Below, in pieces: positions 1 through 6,872 of a DNA stretch of 14,593 nt. The notes under the pieces are model-generated. The model searched no databases and was not told the DNA's origin. It saw only the letters and a list, made by a program, of their open reading frames with translations. Numbering within the stretch: the stretch's first letter is position 1; each line of letters opens with the position of its first letter. Position numbers and translations under genes: made by a program. Origin of the DNA: JBJXHC01 sp046160825 (lineage in GTDB: Bacteria > Bacteroidota > Ignavibacteria > UBA10030 > UBA6906); the NCBI GenBank assembly GCA_046160825.1, contig JBJXHC010000016.1, positions 1 to 14,593 of the forward strand. Direction: 5' to 3'.

Positions 1-126
1 TGGAAAGCGCAGGCAAAACATTTTCAGTTCTATCTCATCATGCACGAGCACTTGTTTGTTTTTCGCAAGCCAAAACCAGGTGAGAACTTGTCCCGGATTC
101 GACATAGTGTCCGCACTCCCGACTGA
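1..126 (+). CDS. C-terminal end of a probable DNA methyltransferase (truncated by window edge)
   Basis: Frame 1 is open from the first base to a TGA at 124-126, giving 41 residues of a gene that begins outside the window. The segment FYLIMHEHLFVFRKP (residues 10-24) resembles the tail of N6-adenine/N4-cytosine site-specific DNA methylases, where a hydrophobic strand followed by HEY/HEH-x-x-VFRK closes the Rossmann core. This is recognition from memory of the family; no catalytic motif lies inside the window. No start codon can be seen, and the neighbouring genes give no restriction-modification context. It could also be the end of an unrelated protein, so the product name is tentative while the presence of coding sequence is fairly likely. 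Confidence 0.5.
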   Translation, partial: WKAQAKHFQFYLIMHEHLFVFRKPKPGENLSRIRHSVRTPD

Positions 127-547
127 ATTGCCTTCGATTCTTCATATCTAGTCGATATCGGTCTTTTGCCTTTCTCCTCCCTGTTAACCTTCCACCCATC
201 CCATTCGTCTTAAGATCAATTAACAGTCATCAACAACCAACAAACAATTGTGTGCAGCGTGGTTTCGATTGTCTGGTCAATGGACAATCAATCCGCCAAA
301 AAGATGAATCGCGGCGGGTTCTACGACAACAATCCCGCCAAACCGCCACACAGAAGGCGGTCAGGATGATGAAGCACGGCGGGTAAACAATTGGATGCGG
401 CAGGGGCGAATTGCGACGCGGAGGTAGCTTTGGTAAACCTGTGCGAGATTCTTCGGTCGTCCGCTTGTGGCGGACTCCCTCAGAATGACAGGTGGTTTTT
501 TGGTGATGAGTTCAGTATACATGACTAACAATCTCAAGGAGTCTCAC
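127..547. other. Non-coding interval rich in small inverted repeats
   Basis: No convincing gene is seen here. The stretch carries a series of potential stem-loops: GATTGTC/GACAATC at 267-273 and 283-289, GGCGGG/CCCGCC at 313-318 and 334-339, ACCGCC/GGCGGT at 342-347 and 356-361, and a nested hairpin at 448-486. A degenerate direct repeat (ATGAAxCxxGGCGGGT) occurs near 305-320 and 369-384. The interval presumably also holds the promoter of the downstream membrane-protein gene, but no clear promoter boxes can be picked out. Confidence 0.5.
445..491 (+). repeat. Nested hairpin repeat of the GATTCTTCG...CAGAATGACA type
   Basis: An outer stem ATTCT (448-452) pairs with AGAAT (482-486), and a perfect inner stem GTCCGC (459-464) pairs with GCGGAC (470-475) around a 5-base loop. 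A six-T run follows at 496-501, but it starts about ten bases after the outer stem, so this is a poor fit to an intrinsic terminator. A second sequence with the same ends (AGATTCTTC ... CTCAGAATAACA) occurs at 7926-7955. Elements with these ends are, as I recall, a common dispersed intergenic repeat in many bacterial genomes. Confidence 0.5.
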
Positions 548-1021
548 ATGGCAGCGGATGAACTACTCTCGGTGGCAATCGGTATGCTTCTTCTCGGTGG
601 AGTATTCTGGTACCTGTTGCAACGGCAAAACATGCTCGCCAAGGCACGGTTCCATCGTGCCGAGTCGATCAACCGTCTCATCGACAAGTTCGGAACGGCA
701 AAGGAGGTCATAGAGTTTCTGGAGACCGAGCAAGGCGAGAAATTCCTGGCAGACCCCGCTCCGCCCGGCGAGAATCCCCGGTACCGTGCACTGCGGTTTA
801 TCCAGGTGGGGGTCGTGTTCCTGTTCGTGGGGTTCGGGTTCATGATGAACGCCTCCCTCTACAAGAACCACGCGGACGTCTACGGCTCGGAAGCGCTGGA
901 GTGGAAATTCTGGGGAACGCTGCTCTGCGTGTTCGGCGCGGGACTTCTGGTTGTGGCGTACCTGACAAATGCGTATATCAAGAAGTGGGGACTGGGCCGG
1001 GAAGGGAACGGCAAACACTGA
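548..1021 (+). CDS. Small membrane protein with three predicted helices, function unknown
   Basis: The start is taken at ATG 548 because AAGGAG lies about 6 bases upstream, and because the longer frame would start inside the hairpin repeat. The product is 157 residues. Hydrophobic segments lie at about 5-24, 83-101 and 121-141. Between the first and second lies a charged, probably cytoplasmic amphipathic region with a KFGTAKEVIEFLETEQG stretch, and the C-terminus is short and basic. I do not recognise a named family. It ends 41 bp before an ECF sigma gene on the same strand, with a membrane anti-sigma factor further down, so I infer it belongs to the same cell-envelope stress unit, perhaps as a sensor or target. 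That role is inferred only from position. Confidence 0.8.
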   Translation: MAADELLSVAIGMLLLGGVFWYLLQRQNMLAKARFHRAESINRLIDKFGTAKEVIEFLETEQGEKFLADPAPPGENPRYRALRFIQVGVVFLFVGFGFMMNASLYKNHADVYGSEALEWKFWGTLLCVFGAGLLVVAYLTNAYIKKWGLGREGNGKH

Positions 1022-1062
1022 TGCACTCACCATCGAATCCCACATCGAGATGACGACGCTCG

Positions 1063-1551
1063 ATGATTGACGAGACGCGGTTCAAAACATTCTACGCGCA
1101 GACATCCCGGCCTCTCCTTGCGTACCTTCTACGGGTGGCCGGTGAGAAGCCGCTCGCCGACGATGTCTTCCAGGAGTCGTACGTCAGGATGCTGCAAAGC
1201 GATCTGCACGAACCGACCGATGCGAAGCTGAAGTCGTACCTCTTCACCACGGCGACGAACCTCGTGCGTGATCACTGGCGGCGGGCAAAGAAGTCGGCAC
1301 GATGGGAGAGTGAAGGAACCGGCGACGTCTCAGTCACGCACCACGAAGCGCAAGCAGATCTCCGTCATGATCTCGGTGAAGCGCTGGAAGGATGTTCTCC
1401 CCAGCAACGATCGCTTCTCTGGCTTGCGTACGTTGAAGGGTATCAACACAAAGAGATTGCAGAGATGCTGAAGTTGCAAGAGAAGAGCGTCAAGGTGTTG
1501 CTGTTCCGTGCACGGCACAAACTGAAAGAAGCCCTTGCGGCACAAGCGTAG
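1063..1551 (+). CDS. ECF-family (sigma-70 group 4) RNA polymerase sigma factor
   Basis: The 162-residue product has the two-domain plan of extracytoplasmic-function sigma factors. A region 2 lies at about residues 8-77 (FYAQTSRPLLAYLLRV, then ADDVFQESYVRML and SYLFTTATNLVRDHWRR), and a region 4 helix-turn-helix lies at about 105-157 (LSPQQR-like SPQQRSLLWLAYVEGY, then HKEIAEMLKLQEKSVKVLLFRARHKLKEAL). Length and layout are typical of a compact ECF factor with no extra C-terminal domain. It would direct RNA polymerase to a small regulon, held in check by an anti-sigma factor. The gene 143 bp downstream encodes a membrane protein with a zinc anti-sigma motif and is the likely partner. The start has only a weak purine stretch upstream, so translation may depend on the preceding gene. 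Confidence 0.92.
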   Translation: MIDETRFKTFYAQTSRPLLAYLLRVAGEKPLADDVFQESYVRMLQSDLHEPTDAKLKSYLFTTATNLVRDHWRRAKKSARWESEGTGDVSVTHHEAQADLRHDLGEALEGCSPQQRSLLWLAYVEGYQHKEIAEMLKLQEKSVKVLLFRARHKLKEALAAQA

Positions 1552-1559
1552 TGCGAACT

Positions 1560-1632
1560 CATCCCACTACAATTCATTCTCCCCTTTTCGAGGGGAGAAT
1601 CAAAGAGGGGTGTAGTACAATTGTGTGGGATG
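1560..1632. repeat. 73-bp nested inverted-repeat element between sigma and anti-sigma genes
   Basis: Outer arms CATCCCACTACAATT (1560-1574) and AATTGTGTGGGATG (1619-1632) are inverted repeats with a single one-base gap. Inside them is a perfect 9-bp stem, ATTCTCCCC (1576-1584) and GGGGAGAAT (1592-1600), with a 7-base TTTTCGA loop. It starts just after the sigma-factor stop codon. In RNA it would form a strong hairpin and could attenuate transcription or protect an mRNA end, but no T-run follows the stem. The terminal inverted repeats suggest a small non-autonomous mobile element. No flanking target duplication is evident. Confidence 0.65.
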
Positions 1633-1694
1633 ATGATTCTTTTGATAGCAACAGGTTAGGACCGATTTGAAATTTTGAAACTGGGAGTAGCGCA

Positions 1695-2132
1695 ATGAAT
1701 CACCAGACATGTTCAAACGAATCAGCCGTTGTTGCTGCGGTGAAAGCCGACCAGTGGACGGATGATCTGCAGGCCCACGCTGCATCGTGTCCGATGTGTC
1801 AGGAAACCGTGACAGTAACATCTGCGCTGCAGCGGCTTGCATTGAAGACAGCGGGTGAAGCACCGGCGTCGTACCGCATACTCTGGCTGAGGGCGCAGTT
1901 TGTACGGAAGCAGGAAAACCTCTCGAAGCTCGATCGCTTCATGTTGGTGGGTTCGTTTGCAGTTTTTCTGGTGGGACTTCTCGGCATCGCACTGTGGAAA
2001 TGGCCCGTGGTGCAGGAGTGGCTTACGAACACCTCAGGCAATCCGGTCTCCAATCTGCCTCTCTACGTAGCCGCCGCCTGTGCCGCGCTGGTGTGGTTTC
2101 TCACAGAGGAGGTATTCGCGCAAGACAAGTGA
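1695..2132 (+). CDS. Probable anti-sigma factor with zinc-finger motif and two membrane helices
   Basis: GGGAG sits 7 bases before the ATG. The 145-residue product has an HxxxCxxC motif (H28, C32, C35) within QAHAASCPMCQE, the signature of zinc-binding anti-sigma (ZAS/HC2) domains that clasp ECF sigma factors in the cytoplasm. Two hydrophobic helices follow at about 82-101 and 121-137. The loop between them is only about 20 residues and the C-terminal tail about 8, so there is no periplasmic sensor domain. Position directly after an ECF sigma gene supports the pairing. The N-terminal cytoplasmic half (residues 1-80) would hold the sigma factor at the membrane. The overall family was judged from the motif and context, not from strong full-length similarity. 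Confidence 0.75.
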   Translation: MNHQTCSNESAVVAAVKADQWTDDLQAHAASCPMCQETVTVTSALQRLALKTAGEAPASYRILWLRAQFVRKQENLSKLDRFMLVGSFAVFLVGLLGIALWKWPVVQEWLTNTSGNPVSNLPLYVAAACAALVWFLTEEVFAQDK

Positions 2133-2211
2133 GCGGCGCGCAGCGCATACCCAGGATTTGGCTAGGTCACAGGTGGTAGGTGATAGGTAGCCACGACTGT
2201 TGACGCAATAA

Positions 2212-2493
2212 CTATCTCAATAGCACCAGCTTCTTTGTTGCAACACTGCCTCCGGCGCTGAGTCGGTAAAGATACACACCTGATGCAAGCGACGAACCGT
2301 CGAACGAAACGGAATGCTCTCCCGGTCCTTTCACTTCATCCACCAACACCGCCACTTCACGTCCCAACATATCAAAAACCTTAAGCGTCACCCAATTGCT
2401 TGTTGCTTGTTGATAATTGATAACTGTTTTGGGGTTGAACGGATTCGGATAATTCTGTACGAGCGCAAACGATCTGGGATGAGTGACCGGTCC
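2212..2493 (-). pseudogene. Orphan type IX secretion C-terminal sorting domain (gene remnant)
   Basis: The minus-strand frame ending in a TAG at 2212-2214 encodes a complete type A T9SS sorting domain of about 90 residues. It opens with SFALVQNYPNPFNPKT, continues through VTLKVFDMLGREVAVLVDE and ASGVYLYRLSAG, and closes with KKLVLLR. Such domains normally end large secreted proteins and are removed or anchored at the cell surface by the Por machinery. Here nothing precedes it: the frame is open only back to a stop at 2575-2577, has no ATG before the middle of the domain, and runs into the 3' end of the ECF42 sigma gene in another frame. I read it as the surviving tail of a secreted-protein gene whose body was lost by deletion or rearrangement. 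The preserved frame suggests the loss is fairly recent. Confidence 0.75.
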
Positions 2494-2522
2494 AGCCAGT
2501 AATAGCAGCCGACAAACGTCAC

Positions 2523-3806
2523 TCAGTTCATACTCCGCTTCACAAACTCCAGCTTGCCGGTCAGGAATACCTGCTCAGAGCGCACCTGTGTCAATTCCAG
2601 CGCTTTGCGGTAGCTCTTCGCCGCTTCCTCAAAATTCCGGACTGCGGTGTACAATTCGCCGAGTACCGCATGAAGAAGATAATACGAATCAAGATGTTTA
2701 TGAAGCTTGATCTCCTCGACTGCAAGGATGCCTGCCTCCGGCCCCTCGACTTTGGAGAGCGCAATGGCGCGGTTCAGTGAGACGACGGGCGAATCATTGA
2801 TGCGCACCAGCATATCATACAACGTGAGAATGCGCGACCAGTTTGTTGCATCGTAGCTCTCTGCCAGACAATGACATGCCGCAATCCCGGCTTCAAGATG
2901 ATACTCCGAGATCTCCCCTCCTTCCGCTGACAGATCAAGCTCTTGGAGGCCCGCAGCGATGAGTGACTTGTCCCAGGTCTTTCGGTCCTGATCTTTAAGC
3001 AGAAGGAGATTGCCGAGATGATCCAATCGTGCATTGAATCTGGAACCATGAAGGAGCATCAGCGCAAGCAGCGCGTGGGTTGTGCCGACATTCCCCGCAT
3101 TGTGTTGCGCAAGCAAGCGGGTCAATCGAATCGCCTCGTCGCACAAGTCCTTGCGGATAAGCTCCTCACCCGCCGATGCATTGTAGCCTTCATTGAAGAG
3201 CAGATAAAGTGTTTGTTGTACTGCTTCGAGTCGGACACCAAGATCATTCCCTGAAGGAATCTCAAACTCCGCCCGATGCTCGCGCAACTTCTGCTTCGCA
3301 CGCACGAGTCGCTTGTGAATCGTTTCCTCGTTCACGAGAAACGCCCGCGCAATCTCACCGGTACCAAAGCCGCAAAGTGTTTTCAATGTGAGTGCGATCT
3401 GGGATTCACGGCCAAGCGCAGGATGACAGCATGCGAACATCATCCGCAACTGATCGTCTTCAATCTCACGCTCCAGAAAAAGCTCTGCTTCATCCGGATG
3501 CTCAATCTCACCGGCAATCGCCCCTTCCTTCGACGTGATGTTCTGCTCACGCCGCAGGATATCCAACGCATGGTTTCTCGCAACTTGCATAATCCATGCA
3601 GGCGGATTGTCCGGCACACCGCTGTAGGGCCATTGTTGCAGAGCCTTCAACAACGCCTCCTGAACAACGTCCTCAGCAAGATCAAGCCGATCAATACCGA
3701 ACACCCGCGTGAGCATGGAGACGATGCGGCCGGATTCGTGACGGAAGAGGTGATCGACAAGTTGCGGCATCCTATCCCGACCGGTCATGCGTACAATGCT
3801 GCACAT
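2523..3806 (-). CDS. ECF42-type RNA polymerase sigma factor with C-terminal TPR-like extension
   Basis: The 427-residue frame has sigma region 2 at about residues 15-88 (HLFRHESGRIVSMLTRVFG, LDLAEDVVQEALLKAL, PPAWIMQVARNHALDILRRE) and sigma region 4 at about 130-176 (LTLKTLCGFGTGEIARAFLV, HKRLVRAKQKLRE). It then has a roughly 240-residue extension with YLLFNEGYNAS, SLNRAIALSKVEGPEAG and a terminal TPR-like segment (LGELYTAVRNFEEAAKSYRKALEL). This plan is that of the ECF42 group, which lacks a dedicated anti-sigma factor and is usually encoded beside DGPF proteins. The gene lies 37 bp downstream of such a partner. The first ATG gives an N-terminus about 12 residues longer than usual; the real start may be the ATG at 3770 (MPQLVDHLFRHE), though no strong ribosome site decides this. 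Confidence 0.93.
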   Translation of the reverse strand: MCSIVRMTGRDRMPQLVDHLFRHESGRIVSMLTRVFGIDRLDLAEDVVQEALLKALQQWPYSGVPDNPPAWIMQVARNHALDILRREQNITSKEGAIAGEIEHPDEAELFLEREIEDDQLRMMFACCHPALGRESQIALTLKTLCGFGTGEIARAFLVNEETIHKRLVRAKQKLREHRAEFEIPSGNDLGVRLEAVQQTLYLLFNEGYNASAGEELIRKDLCDEAIRLTRLLAQHNAGNVGTTHALLALMLLHGSRFNARLDHLGNLLLLKDQDRKTWDKSLIAAGLQELDLSAEGGEISEYHLEAGIAACHCLAESYDATNWSRILTLYDMLVRINDSPVVSLNRAIALSKVEGPEAGILAVEEIKLHKHLDSYYLLHAVLGELYTAVRNFEEAAKSYRKALELTQVRSEQVFLTGKLEFVKRSMN

Positions 3807-3843
3807 CTATGAGCAGCGCTAGTTCGATCCATTGACATGCCAC

Positions 3844-4194
3844 TTACGGCATATCCATCTTCATCACTTCACGAACGTGAATCTTGCCGCCGATACCGAA
3901 GTCCGGATAATCCTTGCACAATTCCACAGCTTCATCAACGTTGGCTGCTTTCAGTACAAAGTAGCCGCCGATTTCCTCCTTGGATTCGGCAAACGGACCA
4001 TCAACGTGGATTTTGCCGCTCTTTTGCGAAACCACCTTGCCACCTGGCAACAGCGCCTCGCCGGAATCGTACTTTCCCTGGCTGCTCAACTTCTCGATCC
4101 ACGCGAACCACTTGTCCATCTGCTTCTGGGTTGCGTCCGGCGACAGGCCATCGTAGGAGCCACCGACAAAGATGAGCATATATTTCTTCGACAT
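3844..4194 (-). CDS. DGPF/YCII-related domain protein, partner of the ECF42 sigma factor
   Basis: The 116-residue product has the hallmark VDGPFAESKEEIGGYFVLKA (about residues 64-83). It begins with a YMLIFVGG strand and ends in a VREVMKM strand, a full-length single YCII-like ferredoxin-fold domain. GGAGGAAGT directly precedes the ATG, a strong ribosome site. Proteins of this class are typically co-encoded with ECF42 sigma factors and are thought to be their targets or modulators; no enzymatic reaction is firmly established. The gene leads a two-gene unit with the sigma factor 37 bp downstream, and a possible ECF-type promoter lies about 55-80 bp upstream. Confidence 0.92.
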   Translation of the reverse strand: MSKKYMLIFVGGSYDGLSPDATQKQMDKWFAWIEKLSSQGKYDSGEALLPGGKVVSQKSGKIHVDGPFAESKEEIGGYFVLKAANVDEAVELCKDYPDFGIGGKIHVREVMKMDMP

Positions 4195-4521
4195 ACTTCC
4201 TCCAGATTATTGAATTATTAAGATGTGTTGTTTGCCTTACATTGATATGACGAACGGAATTGACGGAATGGGACATCATTGAGATGACATTTCCACGTTG
4301 GATTCATGGTAATAAGATTACAGCAAAGCCACAAAGGGAGCCAAGCAAATGCGAGGTGTTGGAGTAATTGATGAACTGGAGCCGTATCCTTCGAGAATCC
4401 ATAATCCATAATCCAGTCCTCAATTTGCATAGACCTTGCTTTTCAGCGTGACATCCTCTACTTTTTCATTGATTTTCAATAGCCGCTGTGTTGATTCCCT
4501 GGCATCCAAAGGATAATCTCC
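4195..4521. other. Divergent intergenic region between DGPF gene and GH97 gene
   Basis: This 327-base interval separates two divergent genes and must hold both promoters. On the minus side is the ECF-like candidate described separately. On the plus side, TTG (4436-4438) and TACTTTTT (4459-4466) are spaced 20 bases apart, loosely resembling the Bacteroidota TTG/TAnnTTTG promoter; this is weak. A short tandem repeat of AATCCAT (two full copies plus a partial one) lies at 4396-4414. No gene is seen. Confidence 0.45.
4249..4275 (-). promoter_or_regulatory. Candidate ECF42 promoter ahead of the DGPF-sigma pair
   Basis: Read on the minus strand, TGTCCC (4275-4270) is followed after exactly 17 bases by CGTC (4252-4249). 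As I recall it, the ECF42 target signature is TGTCGA at -35 and CGA/TC at -10, so four of six -35 bases and the whole -10 box fit. The implied transcript start lies about 45 bases before the DGPF start codon, a normal leader length. This would make the pair self-regulating. The match is short and could be chance. Confidence 0.4.
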
Positions 4522-6663
4522 ATGAGACATTTCTTCTTCGTACTAACACTGGTGTTCGCCTCGTTTACTACGGATGCGCAGACGGTTAATTCTCCCAATG
4601 GTCGCCTGTCCCTCACTTTCAGCTTGACCACCGACGGCGCGCCGACGTACGCTCTTACATTCCAGAAGAAAGCAGTCATCAAGCAAAGCAAACTCGGAAT
4701 TGAATTGAAAGACGAACCCGGCTTGAGCAACGACTTCACCATCGCAAACACCGAGACCACAATGGTTGACGAAACCTGGAAACCCGTGTGGGGTGAAGTG
4801 AATCAGATCCGCAACAACTATCGTGAACTGGCGGTGACACTGCAGCAGGCATCGCCGAAAGCGCGCACGATGGTGATTCGTTTCCGGCTGTTCAATGATG
4901 GACTTGGATTTAGATACGAATTCCCCGTGCAGAACGATCTCGGCTACTTCACCGTCTCTGATGAAAACACGGAATTCAATCTGGTCGGCGACCACAAAGC
5001 GTTCTGGATTCCCGGCGATTTCGATACCAATGAGTACGCATATTATGAAACAAAGTTGAGCGAAGTTGATGCTGAAAAAGGAAGGCGCATCGGGGAGATA
5101 TTTGTCAAGTCAGTCATTGGCCCCAACTTTGTCCAGACGCCCTTGATGATGAAATCCGCCGACGGACTCTACATTAACATCCACGAAGCGGCGCTGGTGA
5201 ATTATCCTGCAATGAACCTGGAAGTCAACAAGCAAACGTTTGGCCTCTCCTCCGAACTTGTGCCGGACGCTGTCGGGAACAAAGCGTACATGCAGACGCC
5301 ATGCATGACTCCGTGGCGCACGATCATTGTGAGCGACAAAGCGACGGACATCCTCGCATCCAAACTTATTCTCAATCTCAATGAGCCATCGAAGATCGAA
5401 GCCCCAAGCTGGATCAAGCCCGTTAAGTATGTTGGTATTTGGTGGGAACTGCACGTTGGCAAAAGCTCATGGAATTATGCGGACGTTAACAATGTTAAAC
5501 TGACGGGTACAGACTGGAACGCGTTGAAGCCCAACGGTCGGCACGGGGCAACAACTGCGCGCACGAAACGCTACATCGACTTCGCTACGCAGCATGGGTT
5601 CGATGGTGTGTTGGTCGAGGGATGGAACATCGGCTGGGAGGATTGGTTCGGGAAATGGAAGGAAGAAGTGTTCGACTTCGTTACTCCGTATCCTGATTTT
5701 GATGTTGTTGAGGTACAGAAATACGCCGCATCAAAAGGGGTGAAGATGATCATGCATCATGAAACGTCTTCGTCCGTTACCAACTACGAACGCCGGATGG
5801 ATGATGCCTATCGTTTTATGAAAGACCACGGATACGACGCAGTGAAGAGCGGTTACGTCGGAAGAATTATCCCACGTGGTGAATACCACGACGGTCAATG
5901 GATGGTGAATCATTACGTCCACGCCGCGGCAAAGACGGCGCACTACAAAATAATGATCAACATGCACGAATCTGTCCGGCCGACCGGCTTGCATCGCACA
6001 TACCCGAACTGGCTTGCCAACGAAGCGGCGCGGGGAAACGAGTTCAACGCATGGAGTAGTGGCAACCCTCCAGCGCATGAGACGATCCTCCCATTCACAC
6101 GTCTCATGGGCGGACCGATGGATTATACACCCGGCATTTTTCAAATCAAGATGAGTTATTGGGATCCGAATAAGAAAGAGCAGGTACACACAACGCTCGT
6201 CAAGCAACTGGCGCTGTACGTTACCATGTACAGTCCGCTGCAAATGGCTGCCGATTTACCGGAAGTGTATGAGCAACATCTCGATGCATTCCAGTTCATC
6301 AAGGATGTTGCCGTTGATTGGGATGATACGAAGGTGATCGAGGCTGAACCGGGCGATTACATTACTATTGCACGCAAAGCCAAAGGGAAAAACGAGTGGT
6401 ACATCGGCGCCATTACAGATGAGAACCCCCGCTCAACAAAGGTTGCGTTAAACTTCTTGACACCCAAACAGAAATACGTCGCCACACTCTACGCCGATGC
6501 CGACGACGCTCACTGGGAAAAGAATCCGATGGCGTACAAGATTCAGAGTTACATCGTTACCGACAAGACCGTGATGAACCTGAAGCTTGCGGCAAGCGGT
6601 GGAGCAGCGATAAGCATCAAGGTGGCGAGTGAGAATGATATAAAGAGACTGAAAGCTTATTAA
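4522..6663 (+). CDS. Exported GH97 alpha-glucosidase, SusB-like inverting type
   Basis: The 713-residue product opens with a Sec signal peptide (MRHFFFVLTLVFASFTTDAQ), then a beta-rich N-terminal domain to about 290, a (beta/alpha)8 catalytic barrel to about 600 and a C-terminal beta domain. Key acidic residues sit exactly where the inverting Bacteroides enzyme SusB has them: E366 in LVEGWN, E414 in MHHET, E483 in NMHES and E507 in ARGNEFNAW. The spacings 414-483 (69) and 483-507 (24) equal those between SusB E439, E508 and E532. It should therefore hydrolyse alpha-glucosides (malto-oligosaccharides) with inversion in the periplasm, probably with calcium. AAAGGA lies 8 bases before the start. 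There is no T9SS domain, and no susC/susD or other sugar genes are adjacent, so it stands alone here. Confidence 0.93.
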   Translation: MRHFFFVLTLVFASFTTDAQTVNSPNGRLSLTFSLTTDGAPTYALTFQKKAVIKQSKLGIELKDEPGLSNDFTIANTETTMVDETWKPVWGEVNQIRNNYRELAVTLQQASPKARTMVIRFRLFNDGLGFRYEFPVQNDLGYFTVSDENTEFNLVGDHKAFWIPGDFDTNEYAYYETKLSEVDAEKGRRIGEIFVKSVIGPNFVQTPLMMKSADGLYINIHEAALVNYPAMNLEVNKQTFGLSSELVPDAVGNKAYMQTPCMTPWRTIIVSDKATDILASKLILNLNEPSKIEAPSWIKPVKYVGIWWELHVGKSSWNYADVNNVKLTGTDWNALKPNGRHGATTARTKRYIDFATQHGFDGVLVEGWNIGWEDWFGKWKEEVFDFVTPYPDFDVVEVQKYAASKGVKMIMHHETSSSVTNYERRMDDAYRFMKDHGYDAVKSGYVGRIIPRGEYHDGQWMVNHYVHAAAKTAHYKIMINMHESVRPTGLHRTYPNWLANEAARGNEFNAWSSGNPPAHETILPFTRLMGGPMDYTPGIFQIKMSYWDPNKKEQVHTTLVKQLALYVTMYSPLQMAADLPEVYEQHLDAFQFIKDVAVDWDDTKVIEAEPGDYITIARKAKGKNEWYIGAITDENPRSTKVALNFLTPKQKYVATLYADADDAHWEKNPMAYKIQSYIVTDKTVMNLKLAASGGAAISIKVASENDIKRLKAY

Positions 6664-6670
6664 AAAGAAA

Positions 6671-6771
6671 ACCATCACGGCACAACATCACTGACGATTC
6701 ACGAGAAATCCTTTTGGGGATGAACCCGAAGTAAAATGTTGTGGAACTTTGTGTCGTTGTGTCTTCGTGGT
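6671..6771. repeat. Dispersed inverted-repeat element, copy A
   Basis: This roughly 100-bp element starts 8 bases after the GH97 stop codon. Its left part, CACGGCACAACATCACTGAC and the following GATTCAC, differs from copy B by one base. Its right part, GTGTCGTTGTGTCTTCGTGG (6751-6770), is identical to that in copy B. The right end read in reverse (CCACGAAGACACAACGACAC) matches the left end (CACGGCACAACATCAC) apart from a short gap, so the element has terminal inverted repeats. No coding capacity. Confidence 0.7.
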
Positions 6772-6817
6772 AGTTCTTGACTGAGAATAACCACTCCCGA
6801 AGGGATGCCTTCTGCAA

Positions 6818-6848
6818 ACGTCACGGCGTCACTGACGATTCACAAAGA
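6818..6848. repeat. Partial dispersed repeat, copy C (left half only)
   Basis: The sequence CACGGCGTCACTGACGATTC followed by ACAAAG repeats the left arm of copies A and B with a four-base deletion and lacks the right arm. It ends 24 bases before the msrB start codon. Its presence argues that the longer upstream-extended msrB frame (from 6777) is not translated. Confidence 0.6.
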
Positions 6849-6872
6849 CTTGAAAGCCCACTGACAACGCAA

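Noticed and set aside
241..400. CRISPR-like array in the repeat-rich intergenic region
   Set aside because: The repeats are short, divergent and inverted, with no regular spacer length or repeated unit of 23 bases or more.
467..547. GTG-initiated N-terminal extension of the three-helix membrane protein
   Set aside because: It begins inside a hairpin repeat, lacks a ribosome site, and ATG 548 has a good AAGGAG at proper distance.
2212..2574. Sigma factor fused to a T9SS domain through a frameshift
   Set aside because: A cytoplasmic transcription factor has no use for a secretion tail, and the sigma protein already ends at the usual point for its family.
3276..3812. Plus-strand open frame opposite the ECF42 sigma gene
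   Set aside because: The minus-strand product is a textbook ECF42 sigma factor; the plus-strand translation has no recognisable domain.
6777..6872. N-terminal extension of msrB upstream of 6873
   Set aside because: The added residues come from intergenic sequence including repeat copy C, and only the start at 6873 gives an immediate signal sequence.
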